Of a stretch of 49,797 bases of DNA, positions 41,886 to 49,797 are shown one piece after another. The notes under the pieces are model-generated. The model worked only from the letters and a program-made list of their open reading frames with translations, made no database searches and was not told where the DNA came from. The DNA is from Variovorax sp. KK3. GTDB taxonomy: Bacteria; Pseudomonadota; Gammaproteobacteria; Burkholderiales; Burkholderiaceae_C. Position numbers and translations under genes: made by a program. The DNA is taken from contig NZ_LYVO01000051.1 of NCBI RefSeq assembly GCF_001984055.1, positions 1 through 49,797 of the forward strand, given 5' to 3'. Each line of letters opens with the position of its first letter. Within the stretch, counting starts at the first letter, position 1.

Positions 41886-42989
41886 CACACCCCCTGCTTC
41901 AAAGAGGCTTCGATGAACGCGTCGAGATCGCCGTCGAGCACCTTCTGGGTGGCGGAGATTTCGACGTTGGTGCGCAGGTCCTTGATGCGGCTGTTGTCCA
42001 GCACGTAGCTGCGGATCTGGTGGCCCCAGCCCACGTCGGTCTTGCCTTCCTCGAGCTTCTGCTGCTCTTCCATGCGCTTGCGCATCTCGTGGTCGTACAG
42101 GCGCGAACGCAGCCGCTTCCAGGCCACGTCGCGGTTGCTGTGCTGGCTGCGGCTGTCCTGGCACTGCACCACGATGTTGGTCGGGATATGCGTGAGCCGC
42201 ACCGCGGAGTCGGTCTTGTTGATGTGCTGGCCGCCGGCGCCGCTCGCGCGGTAGGTGTCGACACGCACGTCGGCCGGGTTGATCTCGATCTCGATCGAGT
42301 CGTCGATTTCCGGGTAGACGAAGATGCTGGCGAAGCTGGTGTGCCGGCCGCCGGAGGAGTCGAAGGGCGACTTGCGCACCAGGCGGTGCACGCCGGTTTC
42401 GGTGCGCAGCAGCCCGAAGGCGTATTCGCCCTCGACCTTGATGGTGGCGCTCTTGATGCCGGCCGTGTCGCCGGGCGTTTCGTCTTCGACCGTGGTCTTG
42501 AAGCCCTTGCGCTCGGAGTACTTGAGGTACTGGCGCAGCAGCATGCTGGCCCAGTCGCAAGCCTCGGTGCCGCCGGCGCCGGCCTGGATGTCGACGAAGG
42601 CGTTGAGCGGGTCGGCCGGGTTGCTGAACATCCGGCGGAACTCGAGCTGCTGGATGTCGGCTTCGAGTTTGGCAGCGTCGTCACGCAGGGCCTGCAGGCC
42701 GTCGATGTCGCCGTCTTCCTTGGACATCTCGTACAGCTCGGTGTTGTCGGACAGGCTGCTGCCCAGCCGATCGAGCGTGAGCACCACGTCGTCGAGCGCC
42801 TTCTTTTCCTTGCCCAGTTCCTGGGCCTTCTTCGGGTCGTTCCAGACCGCGGGATCTTCGAGCGATGCGTTGACCGTCCTCAGACGTTCGGATTTGGCAT
42901 CGTAGTCAAAGATACCTCCGTAAATCGACCGCCCTGGCGCTCAGGTCCGCGAAGGTGGCGCCGATTTGATTGATTTGCTCTGCATCCAT
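41885..42989 (-). CDS. prfB: Peptide chain release factor 2, with programmed +1 frameshift
   Basis: RF2 terminates translation at UGA and UAA. The first 27 codons (MDAEQINQIGATFADLSA to RRYL) end at an in-frame TGA (42906-42908); the ribosome shifts +1 and reads on to the stop at 41885, giving about 367 residues. The tripeptide SPF (VRKSPFDSSGG) and catalytic GGQ (GAGGQHINKTDSAVR) identify RF2. The frameshift lets RF2 control its own level. The gene is followed by the HAD gene, pepN and fbp. Confidence 0.97.
42905..42919 (-). promoter_or_regulatory. prfB: prfB programmed frameshift site
   Basis: On the minus strand the sequence is GGAGG-TAT-CTT-TGA-C. The internal Shine-Dalgarno GGAGG is three bases before CTT, then TGA followed by C, matching the classic RF2 autoregulatory frameshift signal. 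Reading shifts from CTT-TGA to CTT-(T)-GAC. Confidence 0.97.
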
Positions 42990-43039
42990 GGGGAATCCTG
43001 ACGATGTTCGGGGGAAACCGCGGATTTTCTCATGGTCCG

Positions 43040-43966
43040 TCAAGGCCCTTCGGATGCGAGGAAAGCCTCGATCAGCGCGGCCACCCGTTGCGGCTGGTCG
43101 TGGTGCAGCATGTGGCCGCAGTCTTCGACCCGGGTCAGGCGCGCATCGCGCACCGACTTCAGGCGGTCCCGGAAGTCGTCCAGCGTGTAGCGGCCTTTCC
43201 ACCAGCCGCCCAGGCTGTCGTCGGAGGCCACGATGGCCAGCACCGGCGCCTCGATCGCAGCGTAGAGGGCCAGGGCCTCGTCGACCCGGAAAAGGTTGGC
43301 GTTGATGATCTTGTGCGCGGGGTCGCCCAGGATCTCCCAGCGCTCGGTACCGCCGTCTTGCGGCCGCGCCACCGACCAGTGGGCCGCCAGCCAGTCGGCC
43401 TTGTCATGCGACAGGCGCGGGTTGGTCTTCATCAGGCGGCGTGCCACGCCCTCGGGTCCGGGGTAGCTGGCCAGGGCCATCTCGCCACGGTCCAGCTTCT
43501 TGAGCTGGTCGATCCACTTGGCATAGCGGCCGGGTGCCTCGGCTGGCTCCAGCAAGGGCATGCCGAAGCCTTCGAGGTTGACGAGGCGCCGGATGCGCTG
43601 GGGCCGCACGCCGCTGTATTGCATCGAGATGTTGCCGCCCATGCTGTGACCGACCAGGTCGACCGGAGCGTCTCCGGCGTAGTGGTCGAGCAGCCAGTCC
43701 AGGTCGGCCAGGTAGTCGGGCATCCAGTAGTTGTCGACCGGGCCGCCGTCGCTGAGGCCGAAGCCCCGCCAGTCGGGTGCGATGACGTGGCGTTCGGTGG
43801 CCAGGGCATCGACCACGAACTGCCACGATGCGGCCACGTCCATCCAGCCGTGCAGCAGCACCAGCGGCGGGCGCGTCGGGGAGGGCGAGCCCCAGGTGCG
43901 GACGTGGTAGCGCAGCGTGCGCACGGGAACGAACTCGCTGCGGGAGGGGCGAAGGGCTTGGTACAT
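43040..43966 (-). CDS. Alpha/beta hydrolase
   Basis: A 308-residue alpha/beta-fold hydrolase. The HG motif LVLLHGWMDVAASWQF, nucleophile elbow VGHSMGGN, acidic residue in IVASDDSLG and catalytic His in VEDCGHMLHHDQP are in order. The overall sequence resembles epoxide-hydrolase/esterase-like members with a helical cap. The substrate is unknown. It diverges from the aldo/keto reductase gene over a 90-base gap. Confidence 0.9.
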   Translation of the reverse strand: MYQALRPSRSEFVPVRTLRYHVRTWGSPSPTRPPLVLLHGWMDVAASWQFVVDALATERHVIAPDWRGFGLSDGGPVDNYWMPDYLADLDWLLDHYAGDAPVDLVGHSMGGNISMQYSGVRPQRIRRLVNLEGFGMPLLEPAEAPGRYAKWIDQLKKLDRGEMALASYPGPEGVARRLMKTNPRLSHDKADWLAAHWSVARPQDGGTERWEILGDPAHKIINANLFRVDEALALYAAIEAPVLAIVASDDSLGGWWKGRYTLDDFRDRLKSVRDARLTRVEDCGHMLHHDQPQRVAALIEAFLASEGP

Positions 43967-44056
43967 GACCGATCGATGATACGGAGCCCGCGGCCGCGGC
44001 GCAGTCCGGCAGCGGACAGCGCCCGTCAAAGTGTGACCCGCGTTAGCATTCCGCGC

Positions 44057-45118
44057 ATGCAAAAGATTCAACTCGGGCAGAGCGAGCTGCGCGTCGCGCC
44101 GGTCTGCCTCGGCACCATGACCTTCGGCGAGCAGGTGGACGAGCCCACGGCCCATGCCATCCTCCAGCGGGCGCTCGAACGCGGCGTCGACTTCATCGAC
44201 ACGGCCGAGATGTACGCCGTACCGGCCCGAAAGGAAACCTGCGGCGCCACCGAAACCATCATCGGCAACTGGTTCGCCCAGAACCCCGGCGTGCGCCAGA
44301 AGGTCGTGCTCGCCACCAAGGTGGCCGGCCCCTCGCGCGGCATGCCCTGGGTGCGCGAAGGCAGCGGCATGACGGCGGCCGACATCGTGGCATCTTGCGA
44401 TGCCAGCCTGCGGCGCCTGCAGACCGACGTGATCGACCTCTACCAGATCCACTGGCCCGAACGCCATGTGCCGAACTTCGGCAACATGTACTACGACCCG
44501 TCGCGCGAGACTTCCAAGACCTCGATCCACGAGCAGCTCGACGCCTTTGCCGGGCTGGTGAAGGCGGGCAAGGTGCGTGCGATCGGGCTGTCGAACGAGA
44601 CGGCCTACGGCGTGCACGAGTTCGTGCGCCTGGCCGAGCAGCACGGGCTGCCCCGCGTGGCCTCGGTGCAGAACGTCTACAACCTGCTGCACCGTGGGCT
44701 CGAGAACGGGCTCGACGAAAGCATGCACCGGCTCGGCGTCTCGCTGCTGGCCTATTCGCCGCTGGGCTTCGGGCTGCTGACGGGCAAGTACGACGACAGC
44801 GGCATCACCGGGTCCGGTGCACCGCAGAACGCGCGCATCACGCGCTACGAGTCGGTCCGCAAACAGCGCTGGGGTCGTCCGGAAGCGCTGGCCGCGGCCC
44901 GGCGGTACAACGCGCTGGCACGCGCGACCGGCATGACGCCGGTGCAGTTCGCACTGGCCTTCTGCTACAGCAAGTGGCAGGTGGCGAGCACGATCATCGG
45001 CGTGACCTCGCTGGCCCAGCTCGACGAGGACATCGACACCTGGGGGCACAAGCTGTCGGCGGACCTGCTGGCCGAAGTCGACAAGCTTCGCTGGGAAATG
45101 CGCGACCCGGCGATCTGA
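44057..45118 (+). CDS. tas: NADP-dependent aldo/keto reductase, Tas-like
   Basis: A 353-residue TIM-barrel oxidoreductase. It has the catalytic Asp/Tyr (FIDTAEMY), Lys (LATKVAGPSRG) and the His region (YQIHWPERHVPNFG). The YDPSRETSKTSIHEQLDAFA segment and length agree with E. coli Tas (346). The physiological substrate of Tas is uncertain. ybaK follows after 21 bases in the same direction. Confidence 0.88.
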   Translation: MQKIQLGQSELRVAPVCLGTMTFGEQVDEPTAHAILQRALERGVDFIDTAEMYAVPARKETCGATETIIGNWFAQNPGVRQKVVLATKVAGPSRGMPWVREGSGMTAADIVASCDASLRRLQTDVIDLYQIHWPERHVPNFGNMYYDPSRETSKTSIHEQLDAFAGLVKAGKVRAIGLSNETAYGVHEFVRLAEQHGLPRVASVQNVYNLLHRGLENGLDESMHRLGVSLLAYSPLGFGLLTGKYDDSGITGSGAPQNARITRYESVRKQRWGRPEALAAARRYNALARATGMTPVQFALAFCYSKWQVASTIIGVTSLAQLDEDIDTWGHKLSADLLAEVDKLRWEMRDPAI

Positions 45119-45139
45119 CGCGGGCACTGCGACGGCTTC

Positions 45140-45634
45140 ATGAGCAGGAAGAAGGCGCACATCAGCGAGACACCCGCCACCCAGCTTTTGCGGGCGGCAG
45201 GCGTCGCATTCACCGAGCATCCGTACGAGTACCTGGAGCACGGCGGTGCACAGCATAGCGCCGAGGTGCTGGGCCTGGACCCGTTCTCCGTCGTCAAGAC
45301 GCTGGTGATGCAGGACCAGGACGCCAGCCCGCTGATCGTATTGATGCACGGCAATCGCACGGTGTCGACCAAGAACCTGGCGCGGCAGATCGGCGCCAAG
45401 TCGGTGGAGCCCTGCAAGCCGGAGGTGGCGAACCGGCACAGCGGCTACATGGTGGGCGGCACCTCGCCCTTCGCCACCCGGCGCGCGATGCCGGTGTACA
45501 TCGAGTCGACCATCCTCGACCTGCCGAAGATCGCCATCAACGGCGGGCGGCGTGGCTACCTGGTCGGCATCGACCCGCAAGTCTGCATGCGCCTGCTGGA
45601 CGCCAAGGCGGTGCAGTGCGCGCTGGCAGAATAG
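45140..45634 (+). CDS. ybaK: Cys-tRNA(Pro)/Cys-tRNA(Cys) deacylase YbaK
   Basis: A 164-residue trans-editing enzyme that removes cysteine misloaded on tRNA-Pro. The family motifs are present: FTEHPYEYLEHGG, VVKTLVMQD, NLARQIGAKSVEPCKPE and GGTSPFATRRAMPVYIE. Length equals E. coli YbaK (159). It lies between tas and plsY. Confidence 0.94.
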   Translation: MSRKKAHISETPATQLLRAAGVAFTEHPYEYLEHGGAQHSAEVLGLDPFSVVKTLVMQDQDASPLIVLMHGNRTVSTKNLARQIGAKSVEPCKPEVANRHSGYMVGGTSPFATRRAMPVYIESTILDLPKIAINGGRRGYLVGIDPQVCMRLLDAKAVQCALAE

Positions 45635-45680
45635 CCGGCCGCCGGCGGCCCCCACGTCGACCGGCTCGATTGGAGACACC

Positions 45681-46316
45681 GTGAGTTCGTACCTGCCCTC
45701 GTTGATCGCGATCGTCCTGGCTTACCTGCTGGGCTCGCTGTCGTTCGCCGTGATCGTGAGCAAGGCCCTGGGCATGGACGATCCCCGCAGCTACGGCAGC
45801 AAGAACCCGGGCGCCACCAATGTGCTTCGCTCGGGCAACAAGGGCGCAGCGCTCGCGACGCTGCTGCTCGACGCGATCAAGGGATGGTTGCCGGTGTTCC
45901 TGATTCATCGCGTGGGCGATACCTACGGGCTGGGGGAGGGCACGGCGGCACTGGCGGGGCTGGCGGCGTTTCTCGGTCACCTGTACCCGGTGTTCTTCGG
46001 CTTCAAGGGTGGCAAGGGCGTAGCGACCGCCGCTGGCGCGCTGCTGGGCATCGAGCCCTTGCTGGGGCTGGCGACCGGCGTGACCTGGCTGATCATCGCC
46101 GTGTTCTTCCGTTATTCATCGCTCGCGTCCATCGTGGCCGCCTTCTTTGCACCGGCCTACTACCTGATCGGTGGCGGCATCGCCTGGCCGCTGAACCGCG
46201 AGGTGATGCTGGCGCTGATCGCGATCAGCCTGCTGCTCGTGTGGCGCCACCGCGAAAACATCCGCCGCCTCGCGGCCGGCACGGAGTCCCGGCTGGGCTC
46301 CAAAGCCAAGACTTGA
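45681..46316 (+). CDS. plsY: Acyl-phosphate glycerol-3-phosphate acyltransferase PlsY
   Basis: Inner-membrane enzyme for the first acylation in phospholipid synthesis; 211 residues with five to six membrane segments. The three conserved loops are seen: GSLSFAVIVSK with GSKNPGATNVLRSGNK, then GHLYPVFFGFKGGKGVAT. The start is a GTG 12 bases after a GGAG-type site. The last 20 residues are basic. Confidence 0.96.
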   Translation: MSSYLPSLIAIVLAYLLGSLSFAVIVSKALGMDDPRSYGSKNPGATNVLRSGNKGAALATLLLDAIKGWLPVFLIHRVGDTYGLGEGTAALAGLAAFLGHLYPVFFGFKGGKGVATAAGALLGIEPLLGLATGVTWLIIAVFFRYSSLASIVAAFFAPAYYLIGGGIAWPLNREVMLALIAISLLLVWRHRENIRRLAAGTESRLGSKAKT

Positions 46317-46326
46317 AAGGAACTTC

Positions 46327-46680
46327 ATGGCCCAGATTCAACGCTTCCACGTCGGCCCTCGACTGTCGGAAACCGCCGTCCACAACGGCACCGTCTACCT
46401 CGCGGGCCAGGTGCCGGACGACACGACCCAGGACATCCGCGGCCAGACGGCGCAGGTGCTGGCCATGGTCGACCGGTTGCTGGCCGAAGCGGGCAGCGAC
46501 AAGTCGCGCCTGCTGATGACGCAGATCTTCCTGGCGGACATCGGCGACATCGGCGCCATGAACGAAGTCTGGGACGCGTGGATTCCGGCGGGCAACACGC
46601 CGCCACGCGCCACGGTGCAGGCGGCCATGGCCAATGCGGCGTACAAGATCGAGATCGTGGTGACGGCTGCGGCTGCCTGA
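46327..46680 (+). CDS. RidA family protein
   Basis: A 117-residue YjgF/YER057c/UK114 protein; RidA members hydrolyse reactive enamine/imine intermediates. The conserved Arg (PPRATVQ) and Glu (KIEIVV) are present, with VYLAGQVPDD at the front. It belongs to one of the Rid subfamilies rather than being clearly RidA itself. It begins ten bases after plsY. Confidence 0.92.
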   Translation: MAQIQRFHVGPRLSETAVHNGTVYLAGQVPDDTTQDIRGQTAQVLAMVDRLLAEAGSDKSRLLMTQIFLADIGDIGAMNEVWDAWIPAGNTPPRATVQAAMANAAYKIEIVVTAAAA

Positions 46681-46729
46681 GCCGGCCGCGGCGCCTCTCC
46701 AGGGGGCACTACGCGTGCGAAACGCGTCA

Positions 46730-46745
46730 AAGGCCGAAGGGCCTT
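46730..46745. terminator. Short hairpin between convergent genes
   Basis: AAGGCC-GAAG-GGCCTT forms a 6-bp stem between the RidA gene stop and the protease gene stop. A palindromic ACGCGT repeat lies just before it (46711-46727). No strong T-run follows, so terminator function is only probable. Confidence 0.4.
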
Positions 46746-46746
46746 C

Positions 46747-47394
46747 TCAGAACCGCTTTTCCAGGACCATCTGGTCCGCATCGCGCCGCATCGAGAAGCG
46801 GCTGATGAAGCTGTTGCCCAGCAGCACGAAGGGCATGGGCTGCTGCGAGACCACGGCTTCGACGTCGTAGACCTCGACATCGCCCACCCGCACCGAGTTG
46901 AGCCGCACCCGCCAGCCTTGCGTGACGCCGTTGGCCGTGTTGATGCGGATCGGCTGGCCCTTGCTGTAGTCCAGCCCGATGCGCTGGGCGTCGGCCGCCG
47001 ACAGCGCGACGGCGGTCGCGCCGGTGTCGAGCATGAAGCTGACGGTACGGCCGTTGATGCTGCCCTGGGTCAGGAAGTGGCCGCCGCTGTCGACCGGCAG
47101 CACGATGCGGCTGCCACCTGCGCCGCTGCTACCGCCGCCGCCGATGCTGACCGGCTGGTCCATGCGCAGCGCCACCCGCTTGCCGCCCGCCTCGACCGTG
47201 GCCTGCTCGGGCGTCAGCGACAGCAGCTTGACGCCCTTGAAGCTTTCGCCGACGGCGACCGTCTTGGGCGCGCTGCCGTCGACGATCAGGATGGCGCGGC
47301 TGCCGATGGTGCCGGTCAGCATCACCGACTGGGCCTGCGCCAAGCCGCATGCCGCAGCCAGCAGCACAGTAACCAGATGGGCCTGGGCCTTCAT
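46747..47394 (-). CDS. Retropepsin-like aspartic protease, secreted or periplasmic
   Basis: A 215-residue protein with a signal peptide (LVTVLLAAACGLAQAQ, cut near residue 22). The C-terminal half has the clan AA aspartic protease motif FMLDTGATAVALS and a second hydrophobic-Gly motif (FVLLGNSFISRFSM), as in TIGR02281-type proteins. The N-terminal half has SH3-like strands and a Gly/Ser linker. It lies 12 bases after yajQ, in the same direction. Confidence 0.9.
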   Translation of the reverse strand: MKAQAHLVTVLLAAACGLAQAQSVMLTGTIGSRAILIVDGSAPKTVAVGESFKGVKLLSLTPEQATVEAGGKRVALRMDQPVSIGGGGSSGAGGSRIVLPVDSGGHFLTQGSINGRTVSFMLDTGATAVALSAADAQRIGLDYSKGQPIRINTANGVTQGWRVRLNSVRVGDVEVYDVEAVVSQQPMPFVLLGNSFISRFSMRRDADQMVLEKRF

Positions 47395-47406
47395 CGGGCG
47401 CGTGGC

Positions 47407-47892
47407 TCAGTCGCGGAAGTTGTTGAAGGAGAGGGGCGTGTCCGGCACGTCCTTCTTGATCAGCGCCATGGCAGCCTGCAGGTCGTCGCGCTTGGCGCCG
47501 GTCACCCGCACCGCGTCGCCCTGGATCGCGGCCTGTACCTTGAGCTTGCTGTCCTTGATGAGGCGCTGGATCTTCTTGGCGGTTTCGCTCTCGATGCCGT
47601 TCTTGATCTTGATGACCTGCTTGACCTTGTCGCCACCGATCTTCTGGACGTCGCCCTTGTCGAGGAAACGCACGTCGACGCTGCGCTTGGTCAGCTTGTT
47701 GCGAAGGATGTCCTCGACCTGCACGAGCTGGAATTCGGCGTCGCCGATCATCGTGATTTCCTTGTCCTTGAGCTCGACGGCGGCTGCGGTGCCCTTGAAG
47801 TCGAATCGGGTGCCGATTTCCTTGGCCGTGTTCTCCACGGCGTTCTTGACTTCGGGCAGATTGGGTTCGCAGACGGTATCGAATGACGGCAT
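47407..47892 (-). CDS. yajQ: YajQ family nucleotide-binding protein
   Basis: A 161-residue protein matching YajQ end to end: MPSFDTVCEPNLPEVKNAVE, IGTRFDFKGT, VRFLDKGDVQKIGGDKVKQ and a C-terminal FNNFRD. YajQ-family members bind nucleic acid, and some bind c-di-GMP; the role here is not shown. It diverges from murB over 45 bases. Confidence 0.96.
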   Translation of the reverse strand: MPSFDTVCEPNLPEVKNAVENTAKEIGTRFDFKGTAAAVELKDKEITMIGDAEFQLVQVEDILRNKLTKRSVDVRFLDKGDVQKIGGDKVKQVIKIKNGIESETAKKIQRLIKDSKLKVQAAIQGDAVRVTGAKRDDLQAAMALIKKDVPDTPLSFNNFRD

Positions 47893-47937
47893 GGACGCCT
47901 CTCCTGGATGGCACGGTACGGATGCGACAATTCTCCC

Positions 47938-48990
47938 ATGATCGTGGAGCACAACGTACCGCTGCAGCCGCACAACAGCTTCGGCATCGTCGCGCGCGCC
48001 CAGCATCTGGTGCGCATTGCCGACGAGGCCGACATCGCGGCGCTTCTGGCGGATGCGCACTGGCACGCGGCGCCCAAATTCGTGCTCGGCGGCGGCAGCA
48101 ACATCGTGCTGACCGGCGACGTCAAGCCGCTGGTGGTCAAGGTCGAGATCAAGGGGCGCCGCCTCATCGAAGAATCGCCCCGCGCCTGGATCGTGGAGGT
48201 GGGTGCCGGCGAGGTTTGGCACGACACCGTGCGCTGGATGCTCGACGGGGGCTACCCCGGCCTCGAGAACATGGCGCTGATCCCCGGCACCGTGGGCGGC
48301 GCCCCAGTGCAGAACATCGGCGCCTATGGCGTCGAGCTGCAAGACCGCTTCGAGTCGCTCGATGCCGTCGACCTCGATACCGGCCGCCAGTTCACCCTCG
48401 ATGCGGCCCAGTGCGCCTTCGGCTACCGCGACTCGGTGTTCAAGCACAGCGCCAGCGGCCCGAACGGCTTCGGCCTGGCGGGCCGGGCGCTGATCACGCG
48501 CGTGCGCTTCAGGCTGCCGCGGCCGTGGAAGCCGGTGCTGGGCTACCTCGACCTCGAGCGCAAGATGGCCGAGACCGGCAACCAGGCGCCCAGCGCGCAG
48601 CAGATATTCGACTGGATCTGTGCCATTCGCACGGCCAAGCTGCCCGACTGGCGGGTGCTGGGCAATGCCGGCAGTTTCTTCAAGAACCCCACGGTGACGC
48701 CGGAGCAGTGCGCCGACATCATCGCCCGCGACCCGAAGATCGTGCATTACCCCATGGACGACGGCAGCATCAAGCTGGCGGCAGGCTGGCTGATCGATGC
48801 CTGCGGCTGGAAGGGCAAGACCATGGGCAATGCGGGCGTCTACGAGAAGCAGGCGCTGGTGCTGGTCAACCGCGGCGGCAAGGCACACCCGGCCACGGGC
48901 GGTGAGGTGATGACCCTGGCCAAGGCCATCCAGACCAGCGTGTACGAGCGCTTCGGCATCCGGCTCGAGCCCGAGCCCGTGGTGGTGTGA
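47938..48990 (+). CDS. murB: UDP-N-acetylenolpyruvoylglucosamine reductase MurB
   Basis: FAD enzyme that makes UDP-N-acetylmuramate for peptidoglycan; 350 residues. The flavin-binding segments KFVLGGGSNIVLTGD and PGTVGGAPVQNIGAYGVE and the proton-donor Ser region LGNAGSFFKNP are intact. It is of the E. coli type with the longer C-terminal part. ATG 47938 is preferred over an earlier in-frame start at 47908. Its stop overlaps the next gene (GTGA). Confidence 0.96.
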   Translation: MIVEHNVPLQPHNSFGIVARAQHLVRIADEADIAALLADAHWHAAPKFVLGGGSNIVLTGDVKPLVVKVEIKGRRLIEESPRAWIVEVGAGEVWHDTVRWMLDGGYPGLENMALIPGTVGGAPVQNIGAYGVELQDRFESLDAVDLDTGRQFTLDAAQCAFGYRDSVFKHSASGPNGFGLAGRALITRVRFRLPRPWKPVLGYLDLERKMAETGNQAPSAQQIFDWICAIRTAKLPDWRVLGNAGSFFKNPTVTPEQCADIIARDPKIVHYPMDDGSIKLAAGWLIDACGWKGKTMGNAGVYEKQALVLVNRGGKAHPATGGEVMTLAKAIQTSVYERFGIRLEPEPVVV

Positions 48991-49778
48991 CGGAGCTGCT
49001 GCAGCTCAACTTCAGGCGCCGCATCCAGGCGCTGGTGTGGAGCCGGCGGTCGATCTGGGTCGTCGGGCTGTTGGTGGTGCTGCGCTACCGCACCTCCGGC
49101 GCGCTGATCGCATCGGTGCTCATCGGCCTGGTGCTGGCCGCCGCGCTCAAGGCGTGGGAGATGAGCGAGCGACGCCGGTTCGTGCGCGAGGCGCATTTCC
49201 CGCGTTTCCTGGGCGCGAAGCTGCGGGCCGCCTACCCGCAACTGCAGGATCGCGACACCGACCTGGTGCTGCGCGGCCTGCGCCAGTTTTTCATGGCGCA
49301 CCTGCGCAGCAAGCGCCAGTTCGTGGCCATGCCGTCCAAGGTGGTCGATGCGGCGTGGCACGAGTTCATCCTGCATACCCAGGGCTACCAGCGATGGTGC
49401 GCCGCGGCCTTCGGCGGCCTGCTGCACCACACGCCGGCCGAGGTGCTGGGCCGCGACGCACGCCGCAACGACGGGCTGCGCCGCACCTGGTACTGGTCGT
49501 GCAAGGAGGAGAGCATCGATCCGCGCCAGCCGGCACGGCTGCCGCTGCTGTTTGCACTGGACGCCAAATTCGGCATCGAGGGCGGCTTCCGCTACGTGCC
49601 GGACTGCAAGGACATCGACGCCCGCTCCAGCTCCGATGCCTACTGCGGCAGTGCCTTCGGCGAATCGGACGGAGGCAGCTCAGGCGATGCCGACGGATTC
49701 GGCGGCAGCGAGTCGAGCAGCGACGGTGGGGATGGCGGCGGCGACGGCGGGTCGGGCTGCGGCGGAGGCGGCGACTGA
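48987..49778 (+). CDS. Membrane protein with GRDP-like motif and Gly/Ser/Asp-rich tail
   Basis: A 263-residue protein starting with GTG inside the murB stop. Two hydrophobic segments are near residues 20-32 and 38-54. The middle carries VVDAAWHEFILHTQGYQRWC, resembling glycine-rich-domain (GRDP-like) proteins. The last 45 residues are a Gly/Ser/Asp-rich low-complexity tail ending in cysteine and glycines. Function is unknown. Confidence 0.75.
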   Translation: MTELLQLNFRRRIQALVWSRRSIWVVGLLVVLRYRTSGALIASVLIGLVLAAALKAWEMSERRRFVREAHFPRFLGAKLRAAYPQLQDRDTDLVLRGLRQFFMAHLRSKRQFVAMPSKVVDAAWHEFILHTQGYQRWCAAAFGGLLHHTPAEVLGRDARRNDGLRRTWYWSCKEESIDPRQPARLPLLFALDAKFGIEGGFRYVPDCKDIDARSSSDAYCGSAFGESDGGSSGDADGFGGSESSSDGGDGGGDGGSGCGGGGD

Positions 49779-49797
49779 GCCAGCCCCGCGCCTGCGT

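Noticed and set aside
43967..44056. Possible promoter between the hydrolase and tas genes
   Set aside because: A -10-like TTAGCAT is present at about 44043, but no matching -35 at good spacing; too weak to list.

Overview
The window is about 50 kb of GC-rich bacterial chromosome, dominated by one long flagellar and chemotaxis locus (about 1 to 33970) followed by housekeeping genes (about 34050 to the end). Gene order (fliK-J-I-H-G-F on the minus strand, then fliE, fliC, flaG, fliD-S-T, a second FliK-like gene plus fhlB, flhDC, motAB, cheA, cheR-D-B-Y-Z, flhB-A-F-G, fliA on the plus strand), the use of FlhDC as master regulator, a DUF3182 gene and the base composition together suggest a betaproteobacterium of the Burkholderiales, most like Comamonadaceae/Variovorax. 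That assignment is inference; no marker gene for phylogeny was compared.

Left arm (1-7124, minus strand): hook-length control, export ATPase complex, switch protein FliG and MS-ring FliF, with the first codons of a probable fliL at the very edge. A divergent intergenic region leads to fliE. Flagellin fliC has a textbook sigma-28 promoter and structured RNA on both sides of its coding sequence. FlaG, the cap FliD and chaperones FliS and FliT follow, then a second FliK-like protein translationally coupled to a short FlhB C-domain protein (FhlB). An AT-rich control region precedes flhDC. motAB and the chemotaxis genes run on from there. No cheW or receptor gene lies at the usual place; an EAL/HDOD-type signalling gene sits between cheA and cheR.

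Between cheZ and flhB the co-directional run is broken by a 2.3 kb block on the opposite strand: a frameshifted transglutaminase-like gene, a signal-peptide protein carrying the end of an Rhs core and a C-terminal tip (candidate secreted toxin), a candidate immunity gene, and a small frameshifted gene. The export genes flhB and flhA, a long FlhF, a MinD-like FlhG whose nucleotide-binding loop has lost both signature lysines, and fliA close the locus.

Right arm (34056-49778): DUF3182, an alpha/beta hydrolase, an FHA protein, a small hypothetical, tRNA-Thr(CGU) with a bidirectional terminator, the minus-strand run prfB (with its programmed frameshift)-HAD phosphatase-pepN-fbp, another alpha/beta hydrolase, a Tas-like aldo/keto reductase, ybaK, plsY, a RidA-family gene, a retropepsin-like protease, yajQ, murB and a glycine-rich-tailed membrane protein.

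A structured repeat of about 97 to 100 bp occurs three times (4231, 23299, 38394), each time between two co-directional genes and each time in the same orientation relative to transcription. It is the most interesting non-coding signal here.
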